Shown here: positions 1 through 7,224 of the stretch, in pieces | Position numbering within the stretch: the stretch's first letter is position 1 | Layout of the letters: the number at the start of each line of letters is the position of its first letter | Source of the DNA: an uncultured Mailhella sp. | GTDB lineage: Bacteria; Desulfobacterota; Desulfovibrionia; Desulfovibrionales; Desulfovibrionaceae | Length of the DNA: 32,353 nucleotides | Reading direction: 5' to 3' | Assembly: GCA_910579055.1 (NCBI GenBank) | Contig: CAJTSU010000021.1 | Span: 1-32,353 of the forward strand | Position numbers and translations under genes: made by a program | The notes under the pieces: model-generated | Told to the model about the DNA's origin: nothing | Database searches by the model: none | The model's input: only the letters and a program-made list of their open reading frames with translations

Positions 1-19
1 GGGGAGGCAGCGCCTCCCC
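1..19 (+). repeat. Short GC-rich stem-loop at window edge
   Basis: Positions 1-8 (GGGGAGGC) pair perfectly with 12-19 (GCCTCCCC) around a 3-nt loop. It lies just upstream of the ribosome binding site of the first gene (AAGGAG at 21-26). No T-tract follows, and the sequence to the left is not visible, so it may be part of an upstream coding region or a longer hairpin. A terminator is possible but not shown. Confidence 0.4.
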
Positions 20-35
20 GAAGGAGAATACCTCA

Positions 36-413
36 ATGCTGGAACAGGAACTGAACGAATTCGGCAGACGCATGGGCCTGCCCGGCCTGAGCTTCAGCCC
101 GTCCGGGCTGGCGGCGCTGGACGTGGAGCGCATGGGCCGTCTGCATCTGGAAAAGAGCGGAAAGCCGGGCGCGGAAGAGCTTCTGGTGTATCTGGCCCGG
201 CCCTGCCCGGCCCATGACCGGGAAGCGCCGGAACGCGCTCTGGCGCTGTGCCATTACCGGCATCCCCGGCCCTTTCCCCTGAGCGCGGGCATGCACGGCG
301 ACCAGCTGATCATGCTGACCCGCCTGCAAGAAAGGGAGGTCACAGCTGCGAATTTGGAAAAAACAGCGCTCTTTCTTGCCGACGCCATGAACAACGTCAT
401 ACAGGGGGCTTGA
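36..413 (+). CDS. sycN: T3SS chaperone, SycN family
   Basis: 125-residue acidic protein with the class I (CesT/SycN-like) secretion chaperone look: a short N-terminal helix, then alternating beta/alpha segments (for example LHLEKSG, ELLVYLARP, DQLIMLTRL) and a C-terminal helix. Length and the LAR...AL...PLSAG...L pattern resemble Yersinia SycN (123 residues). The gene order sycN-sctX-sctY-sctV matches the Yersinia virA operon order, which strengthens the call. In Yersinia, SycN pairs with YscB to chaperone the gatekeeper YopN; a YopN/TyeA-like gene would be expected just left of the window. The start is set by AAGGAG about 9 nt upstream. It ends 2 nt before sctX, so the two are co-transcribed. 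Family known; exact partner inferred. Confidence 0.8.
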   Translation: MLEQELNEFGRRMGLPGLSFSPSGLAALDVERMGRLHLEKSGKPGAEELLVYLARPCPAHDREAPERALALCHYRHPRPFPLSAGMHGDQLIMLTRLQEREVTAANLEKTALFLADAMNNVIQGA

Positions 414-415
414 GC

Positions 416-784
416 ATGTCTTCCGTATCCTTCAATCTGCTGGATCCGAACCTGGGCATCCAAAACGTCATGACGGCGGGGAACGGGGAACATATGCCGG
501 ACGCCCGCCCGCTGGCCTCCTCCGTGCTGAGGGAAGCGGGGCTGGATGAGCTTTACCGCGCCGGCGCGGCGGAAAAGCAGATCGACGCGGCGCTGTGTCC
601 TCCGGTGGGAGACGGTTCCGTCCTCCAGCCGGAAAACTTTCAGATGGAACTCAAAGGCTCCCTGGAAGCGCTGAAACAGTGCCGTGATCCGCGGGTAAGG
701 GCTTTTGTGCGGGATGAACTCGGCCCGCTGCTGGAAAATACGGAACTTTTCAAGGCCTACACAGGCCTCATGGTGGGAGGCTAG
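416..784 (+). CDS. sctX: T3SS early substrate, SctX/YscX family
   Basis: 122 residues, the same length as Yersinia YscX. The middle (LDELYRAGAAEKQID) and C-terminal half (MELKGSLEALKQC..., then a helix ending in KAYTGLM) follow the YscX layout of a disordered N-terminus and a helical C-terminal chaperone-binding part. YscX is an early secreted protein required for export and binds YscY and SctV. Here it lies directly between the sycN-like gene and sctY, as in Yersinia. The ATG at 416, 2 nt after the previous stop, is chosen because an upstream extension of this frame would only duplicate the sycN coding region. Confidence 0.75.
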   Translation: MSSVSFNLLDPNLGIQNVMTAGNGEHMPDARPLASSVLREAGLDELYRAGAAEKQIDAALCPPVGDGSVLQPENFQMELKGSLEALKQCRDPRVRAFVRDELGPLLENTELFKAYTGLMVGG

Positions 785-788
785 CAGC

Positions 789-1148
789 ATGACCGAAGAT
801 GAAAGCGCAGCGCTGAGCGGAGAACAGCGCCGGGCACTGCTGGTGCTGGGCTATCTGTTTCTGCGCATGGGGCAGTTTGCACGGGCGAAAAAACTGTTCG
901 CCGCCCTGCTCGCGCTTGATCCCGGCGACGCATGGGCGCGGCGCAGTCTGGCGGCGGCATTTCTGGCGCTGGGCGACGGGGCCGCCGCGCTGGAGCACAT
1001 CGACAAGGTTATGGGCACAGCCCCCCCGCCCTCACGCGACGCCGCGCTGCATCTGCTCAAAGCGCGCGCACTGTGGCTGACCGGACGCGCCGATGAGGCC
1101 AAAAACGCGGTGAACGCATGGCTCGCCGCGGGGGGAGAGCGCCTGTGA
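789..1148 (+). CDS. sctY: T3SS chaperone SctY/YscY, TPR-like
   Basis: 119-residue alpha-helical protein with tetratricopeptide-like helices: RALLVLGYLFLRMGQFARAK, a turn with the LDPGD motif, and AWARRSLAAAFLALGDGAAA. This matches the YscY family (about 114 residues), the dedicated cytosolic chaperone for YscX. YscX-YscY also engage the SctV ring. It starts 4 nt after sctX, and its stop overlaps the preferred GTG start of sctV in a GTGA arrangement, which indicates translational coupling. Confidence 0.78.
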   Translation: MTEDESAALSGEQRRALLVLGYLFLRMGQFARAKKLFAALLALDPGDAWARRSLAAAFLALGDGAAALEHIDKVMGTAPPPSRDAALHLLKARALWLTGRADEAKNAVNAWLAAGGERL

Positions 1149-3238
1149 GCCTGTTTTCCAATGCGCGCAGCATCGTATCAGCTACAACCAGACACAGCGA
1201 TCTGGCGCTGGTGGGCCTGTTGGTGGCGGTCATCGCCCTGATGATCATGCCCATGCCCACGGCGCTGGTGGATACGCTCATCGGGGCGAACCTGGCTCTT
1301 TCCTTCGCCATCATGATGATGACGATGTACGTCAAGACGCCGCTGGAGTTTTCCTCCTTTCCGACCATGCTGCTGTTCACCACGCTGTTCCGCGTGGGGT
1401 TGAACATCACCACCACCCGCCTGATCCTGCTCAACGCCGACGCCGGAGAAATCATCCAGACCTTCGGGGAATTCGCCCTGGGCGGCAACTTTGTGGTGGG
1501 CGCGGTGGTTTTTCTGATCCTCACCATCGTGCAGTTTCTGGTTATTTCCAAGGGCGCGGAGCGCGTGGCCGAAGTGGGCGCGCGCTTCACCCTGGACGCC
1601 ATGCCCGGCAAACAGATGTCCATTGACGCGGACATGCGCGCCGGGGTCATCGACATGGAGGAAGCCCAGAAACGGCGTGACGCCATCAGCCAGGAAAGCA
1701 AGATGTTCGGGGCCATGGACGGAGCCATGAAATTCGTCAAGGGCGACAGTATCGCCGGAATGATCGTGGCCGTCGTCAACATCGTCGGCGGCACGATCAT
1801 CGGCATTACCCAGCACGGCATTTCCGCAGGGGAAGCGCTTCAGCTTTATGGTATCCTGACCATCGGGGACGGCCTTGTCTCCCAGATTCCCTCGCTGATC
1901 ATCGCCATTTCGGCGGGCATCCTCATTACCCGTTCCGGCGACACCGACGTGGACGTGGGCGCCCAGATCGGCGGGCAATTCTTCGCCCAGCCCAAGGCTC
2001 TGGAAATGGCGGGGGGGCTGATTTTCCTTTTTGCCCTTATCCCCGGTTTCCCCAAACCGCAGCTTTTTACTCTGGCCCTTGCCGCGGGCGGCCTTGGCTA
2101 TGTGCTGGACAAACTCAAATCCGCGCCGCAGGAGCGGGATGCCAAAAAAGAACTGGCGCAGTCTCTCAAGCCCACAGTCAAAAGCCGGGGCGCCCCCCGC
2201 AAGGCCGGGGCGCGGGACGAGTTCGCCCCCACTGTGCCCATTATCCTTGATATATCCGAAGGGCTGGCCGCCTCCCTGGATTACGACGCTCTGAACGAAG
2301 AACTGTCCGCATTGCGCCGCGCCCTGTATTTCGACCTGGGCGTCCCCTTTCCGGGGATCAACCTGCGTGTCTCCCCCACGCTTCCGGAGCTTTCCTACGT
2401 GCTTCAGGTCAATGAAATTCCCATGTCGCGCGGCAGGCTTGAACCGGGCATGGTTCTCGCGCGGGAAAGCGAGAACACCCTGCACATGCTCGGCATTGAC
2501 GTGAAAAAGGGCGAAAAATTTCTGCCGGACGTGGAAAGTCTGTGGGTTCCGAAGGAGAAACAGGCTCAGCTGGAGCAGGCCGGGCTTTCCTGCATGAGCC
2601 ATTCCCGCATTCTGGCCTATCATCTTTCTCTGGTGCTGGCGCGCCACGCATCCGGCTTCATCGGCATGCAGGAAACCAAGTACCTGCTGGACAAAATGGA
2701 GGAGCGTTCCCCGGATCTGGTGCGCGAGGCCACACGCCTGCTGCCCGTGCAGCGCATTGCCGAAATTTTCCAGCGCCTCGCACAGGAACAGATATCCATC
2801 CGCGATTTGCGCAGTATCCTGGAAGCCATCATTGAATGGAGCCCCAAGGAAAAGGATACCGTCATGCTCACCGAATATGTGCGCGGCGCGCTGAAGCGGC
2901 AGATCAGCTACATGTATTCGCGCGGGCAGAATATGCTCCCGGCCATTCTTATGGACCCCGCAGTGGAGGAAACCATACGCAAGGCCATACGGCAAACCTC
3001 GGCCGGAGCCTTTCTGGCGCTCGACCCGGATACCTCGCGCCGCTTCATTGAAGCCGTAAGCGCGGCGGCGGGAGACTACCGCAGGCAGCTCCAGGTTCCG
3101 GTGCTGCTGGCCAGCATGGATATCCGCCGCTATGTACGGCGGCTTATCGAGGGCGAACACTATAAACTGCCCGTGGTTTCGTATCAGGAGATCACGCCGG
3201 AAATCAGCGTCCAGCCCGTGAACAGGATACGACTCTGA
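1145..3238 (+). CDS. sctV: T3SS export gate protein SctV (LcrD/FlhA family)
   Basis: Export-gate subunit that forms the nonameric cytosolic ring passing substrates to the SctRST channel. The N-terminal half has about eight membrane segments (residues roughly 15-310). It includes the FHIPEP-family signature RVGLNITTTRLIL and the conserved cytosolic loop around AERVAEVGARFTLDAMPGKQ. After a polar linker near residue 350, the C-terminal half is the soluble ring domain. I place the start at GTG 1145 (697 residues): it overlaps the sctY stop as GTGA and has GGGGGAGAG at about 1130-1138. An in-frame ATG at 1118 would add nine residues but lacks comparable spacing. Full family length, no truncation. 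Confidence 0.95.
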   Translation: MSLFSNARSIVSATTRHSDLALVGLLVAVIALMIMPMPTALVDTLIGANLALSFAIMMMTMYVKTPLEFSSFPTMLLFTTLFRVGLNITTTRLILLNADAGEIIQTFGEFALGGNFVVGAVVFLILTIVQFLVISKGAERVAEVGARFTLDAMPGKQMSIDADMRAGVIDMEEAQKRRDAISQESKMFGAMDGAMKFVKGDSIAGMIVAVVNIVGGTIIGITQHGISAGEALQLYGILTIGDGLVSQIPSLIIAISAGILITRSGDTDVDVGAQIGGQFFAQPKALEMAGGLIFLFALIPGFPKPQLFTLALAAGGLGYVLDKLKSAPQERDAKKELAQSLKPTVKSRGAPRKAGARDEFAPTVPIILDISEGLAASLDYDALNEELSALRRALYFDLGVPFPGINLRVSPTLPELSYVLQVNEIPMSRGRLEPGMVLARESENTLHMLGIDVKKGEKFLPDVESLWVPKEKQAQLEQAGLSCMSHSRILAYHLSLVLARHASGFIGMQETKYLLDKMEERSPDLVREATRLLPVQRIAEIFQRLAQEQISIRDLRSILEAIIEWSPKEKDTVMLTEYVRGALKRQISYMYSRGQNMLPAILMDPAVEETIRKAIRQTSAGAFLALDPDTSRRFIEAVSAAAGDYRRQLQVPVLLASMDIRRYVRRLIEGEHYKLPVVSYQEITPEISVQPVNRIRL

Positions 3239-3263
3239 CACCCTTTAACCGCCGGAGCAGCCG

Positions 3264-3521
3264 ATGGAACTTGCCATCGATTATGCCGTGAAGGCTCTGT
3301 ATCTGGTCATGATGCTCTCCTTGCCGCCCATTGTGGTGGCTTCTGCCGTGGGCATCGTGCTCAGCCTTATTCAGGCCATCACTCAACTTCAGGAGCAAAC
3401 CCTGACCTTCGGCGTGAAACTGCTGGCTGTGGGCCTCACGCTCTTTCTCATGGGGGGTCGGCTTGGCGGAGAAATCCTGCGTTACGCCGGAGAAATCTTC
3501 AATCGTTTTTACCTGATATGA
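3264..3521 (+). CDS. sctS: T3SS export apparatus protein SctS (YscS/FliQ family)
   Basis: 85-residue inner-membrane protein with two hydrophobic hairpin segments (about residues 14-36 and 48-70) separated by the hallmark LIQAITQLQEQTLTFGVK loop of the FliQ/YscS family. SctS is a minor component of the SctR5S4T1 export channel. The start follows GGAG at 3253-3256. It lies 25 nt after sctV and presumably shares its transcript. In most systems it follows sctR; here no sctR lies between sctV and sctS, so sctR must be elsewhere. Confidence 0.92.
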   Translation: MELAIDYAVKALYLVMMLSLPPIVVASAVGIVLSLIQAITQLQEQTLTFGVKLLAVGLTLFLMGGRLGGEILRYAGEIFNRFYLI

Positions 3522-3534
3522 AACGCTCCTCGTT

Positions 3535-3550
3535 TGGCACGCCTTTTGCT
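3535..3550 (+). promoter_or_regulatory. Sigma-54 promoter (-24/-12) before chaperone/substrate genes
   Basis: TGGCACG-CCTT-TTGCT matches the sigma-54 consensus TGGCACG-N4-TTGCW at every specified position with exact spacing (GG at 3536-3537, GC at 3548-3549). It is in the 103-nt gap after sctS, the only sizeable gap in the T3SS block before 6057. Transcription would start near 3561 and run into the chaperone, candidate substrate, sctT and sctU. A sigma-54 activator is encoded downstream at 7225-8595 and is the natural candidate regulator (inference). Confidence 0.85.
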
Positions 3551-3585
3551 TTTTTTTCTGAAATATCGTTCCCAAAACCCATTCC

Positions 3586-3604
3586 ATGCCAATATTATTG
3601 GCAT
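3586..3604 (+). promoter_or_regulatory. Perfect dyad in the 5' leader after the sigma-54 promoter
   Basis: ATGCCAAT and ATTGGCAT (8-bp perfect arms) flank a 3-nt centre. The dyad lies downstream of the predicted sigma-54 start site and about 10 nt before the AAGGAG ribosome binding site (3614-3619). It could be a protein operator or an mRNA hairpin affecting translation of the chaperone gene. The AT-rich core contrasts with the GC-rich surroundings. Function is not known. Confidence 0.55.
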
Positions 3605-3624
3605 CAACACCATAAGGAGATCCC

Positions 3625-4107
3625 ATGCGCAAAACTCTGCATGAACTGGTGACGGGGTACGCCGCGGCGACCGGCTGTGCCTGCAAAGCCGAGGAGGGAA
3701 GCTGTCAGGCCGTTCTCTCCGTGGAGGGGCTGGACGTCCACATCGGACTGGCGGAAAGCTCCGGCATGATCGTGTTCCAGACAGGCGTGGCCCTGCTGCC
3801 GCCCGCAGGCGGAGGAAGAGAGGCTTTCTGCATGAAGCTCCTTGCCGCCAACAATCTTTTCACGGACACCATGGGCTTTACCCTCGGCGTGGATGAAAGC
3901 CAGGAGCTGGTCACTGTCCAGCTTGTATGGGATCTTTCCCGTGCGGATGCGGAGGCCTTTGCCCGCATCGTGAACAATCTGCTTGCCGTGGCGGCGGACT
4001 GGATGATCCGGCTGGACGAATGGCGGCCTTCCGCACCCGGCGAAGAACACGCCGCGCCCACGGACATATCCGGCGAAGCGCCTTTCATGAATTTCCTGAA
4101 AATTTAA
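3625..4107 (+). CDS. T3SS chaperone, CesT/class I-like
   Basis: 160-residue acidic protein with the CesT-type chaperone plan: N-terminal helix (LHELVTGYAAATG), beta-strands around LDVHIGLAESSGMIVFQTGVALLP, then MKLLAANNLF, a classic chaperone helix, a strand pair and a C-terminal helix (FARIVNNLLAVAADWM). A roughly 25-residue polar tail follows. It has an excellent AAGGAG site and stands first after the sigma-54 promoter. It lies 20 nt before the unrecognised gene at 4128, and a chaperone encoded next to its cargo is the usual T3SS arrangement. I infer that it serves that protein. Confidence 0.75.
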   Translation: MRKTLHELVTGYAAATGCACKAEEGSCQAVLSVEGLDVHIGLAESSGMIVFQTGVALLPPAGGGREAFCMKLLAANNLFTDTMGFTLGVDESQELVTVQLVWDLSRADAEAFARIVNNLLAVAADWMIRLDEWRPSAPGEEHAAPTDISGEAPFMNFLKI

Positions 4108-4127
4108 TCCGGCAAGAGGAAAACATC

Positions 4128-5207
4128 ATGCGTATCGAATCCAACCGGCAGATGCTCCAGCATATTGAAAACGGCGGCAATCTCAAGTTGAACCGCGAGG
4201 GTCAGCTTGAAACCCTGAGCGCGGCCGAGCGCTTTTTCCGGAAAATCGGCGACGCGTTTCGTTCCCTCAGCGCGGCGGGACGCGCCGCCATTGAAACACG
4301 CAATACAAGACTGCACGAGGCCATGGCCGACATGGTGCGGCGGGATACCCTGATCAATCCGGCTCAGGCGGAAATCCAGCGGCCCCCGATCACGCAGATC
4401 GAGCGAAACCGCATGTGCGCGAGCCTTGCCATGGCGGGGGAACTGGCGAAGCTCCCGCCCGAATCCAGAGCGGCGACACGCGCACTGGTTCTGCACCAGC
4501 TCAGGGAACACGGCGTGTTGAACCACAACGCGGCAACCGTGCGCGCCAACATCCAGCAGTTCATGCAGAGGATTAACAGCGATCCCGTTTTATCCAATGG
4601 CCTGAAATGTGCCTTCTCCCTTTCCAGCGCCCGGCTTCAGCCCATGATGAATGAAATGGCCGAAGACACCAGAGCGGAATTTCGGAAGCCGACACAACAG
4701 GCCAACATCGAAAACGGCATACACGCTTCCTACCCCAAGGACGCACAGCGGAATTCCGTCCGCAGCATCAACGGACAGCCCGTGAACAAGGATGATTTGG
4801 CAGGGCAGCTCAAGGCTCTCGTCCCCAATGAAAAAATGAGCGCCTTTATCAGCTTTGCGGCTTCCCAGGCAGGTATTGAAGGGGCGCTTTACAAACACCT
4901 TGCCATGCCCGGCGGCACCAAGCCCAATCCGGACAGTCCCAATCTTGCCGAAATTCAGGCAAAGGGGCTGCAACTGGGCACGCCCTACCACAAGTATGAA
5001 CTCAATATCCAGAACGGCAAGGCCACCATCCGCCTGGATATGGATGTCGCCCTTCAGCCGCTGGGGACCCCAAATGACGGGCACGGCGTCGGAGGGAGCA
5101 GATATGCCGTAACCATGGAAATTGATCTTAATCAGGACATGACCGGCAAGGACATGCCGGACTTCACACTCAGCGGCGAGTGTACCGCCTTCGGGCCGGA
5201 CAACTGA
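4128..5207 (+). CDS. Unrecognised protein; candidate T3SS secreted substrate
   Basis: 359 residues, no family recognised, no signal peptide and no membrane segment. The N-terminus is polar (MRIESNRQMLQHIENGG), as expected of a secretion signal, followed by helical segments (about 25-180: SAAERFFRKIGDAFRSLSAAGRAAIETR and on). The C-terminal half is more mixed and contains a GGTKPNPDSPN loop and a beta-rich end (YHKYELNIQNGKATIRLDMDV, YAVTMEIDLNQDM). Its position immediately after a CesT-like chaperone, behind a sigma-54 promoter and within the export-apparatus genes, suggests a secreted effector or translocation-related protein. That is inference from context; no catalytic motif is visible. 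The ATG at 4128 follows AAGAGGA. Confidence 0.6.
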   Translation: MRIESNRQMLQHIENGGNLKLNREGQLETLSAAERFFRKIGDAFRSLSAAGRAAIETRNTRLHEAMADMVRRDTLINPAQAEIQRPPITQIERNRMCASLAMAGELAKLPPESRAATRALVLHQLREHGVLNHNAATVRANIQQFMQRINSDPVLSNGLKCAFSLSSARLQPMMNEMAEDTRAEFRKPTQQANIENGIHASYPKDAQRNSVRSINGQPVNKDDLAGQLKALVPNEKMSAFISFAASQAGIEGALYKHLAMPGGTKPNPDSPNLAEIQAKGLQLGTPYHKYELNIQNGKATIRLDMDVALQPLGTPNDGHGVGGSRYAVTMEIDLNQDMTGKDMPDFTLSGECTAFGPDN

Positions 5208-5225
5208 CACCGAACCCGGACGAGC

Positions 5226-6056
5226 ATGGACATCACCGGGCTGTTCCAGGCGCTGGATCTCTACCGTCACCTGACCGCGATCCTGATCGGCATGCCGCGG
5301 CTCTTCACGCTCGTCCTTGTCGCGCCCTTTTTCGGGGCGGCGGTGGTGACGGGGCAAATCCGGCTGATTCTGGTTCTGGCCCTGTATCTGCCTCTTCACC
5401 CCATGGTGCTGGACAGCCTTGCGCCGGAAGCCGGCCTTTCCGCCGCCATGACCCTGGAAGCGGGCGGAAAACTCGCCCTGCTGCTGTGCAAGGAAACCCT
5501 GCTCGGGCTGATGCTCGGTTTTCTCGCGGGGATCGCCTTCTGGACGGTGCAGAGCGCGGGCTTTTTCATCGACAACCAGCGCGGTGCCAGCATGGCGGAG
5601 GGCGCGGACATTCTTTCCGGTGATCAGAGCAGCCCCATGGGCCAGTTGCTGTTCCAGAGCATGACCTACCTGTTCTACGCTTCCGGAGCCTTTCTGGCCT
5701 TTGTCGGGGTCATTTATGCCAGTTACGAACTCTGGCCTGCGGCCCGCCCCCTTCCTGCGGAATTTACCATGGCGCTGCCCCTGTACTTCGCGGGCAAGGT
5801 CGGCTGGCTCATGGGGCACATGCTGCTGCTCGCCGGGCCGATTTCCGTGGCCTGCCTGCTCACGGACATCTCGCTCGGGCTGGTCAACCGCTTCGCTTCA
5901 CAGCTCAACGTCTATGTGCTGGCCATGCCCATCAAGAGCGGGCTGGCCGCCTTTCTGCTGTGCTTCTACTTCGGGCTGCTGCTCTCCCGCGCGCCGGAAC
6001 TGTTTGCATTCATGCGCGAATCCATACTCACCCTGCCCAACCTGCTGGGGCCGTAA
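5226..6056 (+). CDS. sctT: T3SS export apparatus protein SctT (YscT/FliR family)
   Basis: 276-residue polytopic membrane protein with about six to seven hydrophobic segments from residue 10 onward. Family features include IGMPRLFTLVLVAPFF near the N-terminus, GFFIDNQRGASMAE in the middle (the FliR/SctT cytoplasmic signature) and LPLYFAGKVGWLMGHMLLLAGPISVACLLTDISLGLVNRFASQLNVYVLAMPIKSG near the C-terminus. SctT is the single-copy subunit of the export channel. It starts 18 nt after the candidate substrate gene, so it probably lies on the sigma-54-driven transcript. Confidence 0.93.
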   Translation: MDITGLFQALDLYRHLTAILIGMPRLFTLVLVAPFFGAAVVTGQIRLILVLALYLPLHPMVLDSLAPEAGLSAAMTLEAGGKLALLLCKETLLGLMLGFLAGIAFWTVQSAGFFIDNQRGASMAEGADILSGDQSSPMGQLLFQSMTYLFYASGAFLAFVGVIYASYELWPAARPLPAEFTMALPLYFAGKVGWLMGHMLLLAGPISVACLLTDISLGLVNRFASQLNVYVLAMPIKSGLAAFLLCFYFGLLLSRAPELFAFMRESILTLPNLLGP

Positions 6057-6066
6057 AAAATACTCT

Positions 6067-6110
6067 GCGGGGGAGGGGAACCTTTCTGCAGAAAGGTTCC
6101 CCTCCCCCGC
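6067..6110. repeat. 44-bp perfect palindrome between sctT and sctU
   Basis: A 22-bp perfect inverted repeat with no loop, centred on CTGCAG (6086-6091). The left arm reads GCGGGGGAGGGGAACC then TTTCTG and the right arm is its exact complement. In RNA it would form a very stable hairpin in the 110-nt sctT-sctU gap. It is followed by a C-rich, T-poor stretch, so it does not look like a standard intrinsic terminator. It may be a dispersed palindromic repeat or a transcript-stabilising structure. Confidence 0.8.
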
Positions 6111-6166
6111 ACCCCCTCCTCTCCCAAGACTTTTGTTATCCGAAACTGCCACAGGAACCGTATCCC

Positions 6167-7207
6167 ATGAGCGACGAAAAAACAGAACAACCAACGCCAA
6201 AGCGACTGCGGGACGCGCGGGAAAAAGGGCAAGTGGCCAAAAGCCAGGATGTCCCCTCGGCGCTTACGGTCATGGCGGTGGCGGTGTATCTTCTCGCCAT
6301 GGCCCCGGATATGCTCAACACCCTCATGAGCATGGGGGAAATTCCCATGCTGGTCATGAACAGACCCTTTTCCGAAGCTTTGGGCATTGTGGCCACAACG
6401 ACACTGTCCTGCGCCCTGCGCGTGGCCGGCCCGCTGGTCGGCATGGTCATGGGCGTGGCGCTGTGCGCCAATCTGGCTCAGGTGGGCGTTATGTTTTCCA
6501 TCCAGTCCGCTCTGCCCAAGCTGGACAACGTCAGCCCGGGCAAATGGTTCAAAAAGGTATTTTCTCTCAAGAACGCTGTTGAATTCCTTAAAAATATTAT
6601 TAAAGTAACGGTACTCGGCGTCACGGTGTATGTCATCTTCACCGACTATCTGCCGCTCCTGTTCCGCATTCCTCAGGGGGGCACGGGCGACATGTGGAGC
6701 ATACTGGGAGCCGCCGCCGGAGATCTGGTGCTGACGGCGGCGGGCGTGTTCTGTGTTATTGCGGCGGCTGACTGGTTTTTCCAGAAATGGCAGTTCAACA
6801 AGCAGAACATGATGAGCAAGGATGAGGTCAAGCGGGAATACAAGGAAAGCGAGGGCGACCCGCTGATCAAGAGCAAGCGCAAACAGCTGCATCAGGAAAT
6901 GATCGCCCGGAACCAGGTAGCCAATACCAGAAAAGCGAAGGTGCTTGTGACCAACCCCACTCATTTTGCCGTGGCCCTTGACTATGAAAAGGACAAAACG
7001 CCTTTGCCCGTCATTCTGGCCAGGGGGCAGGGCGCGTTGGCCCAGCGCATGATCCGCGCGGCGCGGGAAGAAGGCATACCCATTATGCGCAATGTGCCGC
7101 TGGCGCGCAGCCTGTTTGAACAGGGCACGGAAAATTCCTATATTCCCCGGGATCTCATCGGCCCTGTGGCGGAAGTATTACGCTGGGCACAGAGCCTCCA
7201 GCGCTGA
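6167..7207 (+). CDS. sctU: T3SS export switch protein SctU (YscU/FlhB family)
   Basis: 346 residues, the usual family length. The N-terminus EKTEQPTPKRLRDAREKGQVAKSQD is the FlhB/YscU signature. Four membrane segments follow (about 28-47, 72-100, 140-160, 178-203), then a cytosolic linker rich in K/E and the autocleavage motif NPTH at residues 263-266. Cleavage between N263 and P264 switches substrate specificity in this family. The cytosolic domain ends with PRDLIGPVAEVLRWAQ. I chose ATG 6167 because the signature begins right there; a longer reading of the frame would run through sctT and the palindrome. Confidence 0.95.
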   Translation: MSDEKTEQPTPKRLRDAREKGQVAKSQDVPSALTVMAVAVYLLAMAPDMLNTLMSMGEIPMLVMNRPFSEALGIVATTTLSCALRVAGPLVGMVMGVALCANLAQVGVMFSIQSALPKLDNVSPGKWFKKVFSLKNAVEFLKNIIKVTVLGVTVYVIFTDYLPLLFRIPQGGTGDMWSILGAAAGDLVLTAAGVFCVIAAADWFFQKWQFNKQNMMSKDEVKREYKESEGDPLIKSKRKQLHQEMIARNQVANTRKAKVLVTNPTHFAVALDYEKDKTPLPVILARGQGALAQRMIRAAREEGIPIMRNVPLARSLFEQGTENSYIPRDLIGPVAEVLRWAQSLQR

Positions 7208-7224
7208 GAGCGCAAACGCACCCC

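Noticed and set aside
1178..3241. Very long open frame antisense to sctV (687 codons)
   Set aside because: High GC third positions of a real gene create long antisense frames. The translation is rich in His, Gln and Gly with no family features, while sctV on the other strand is unmistakable.
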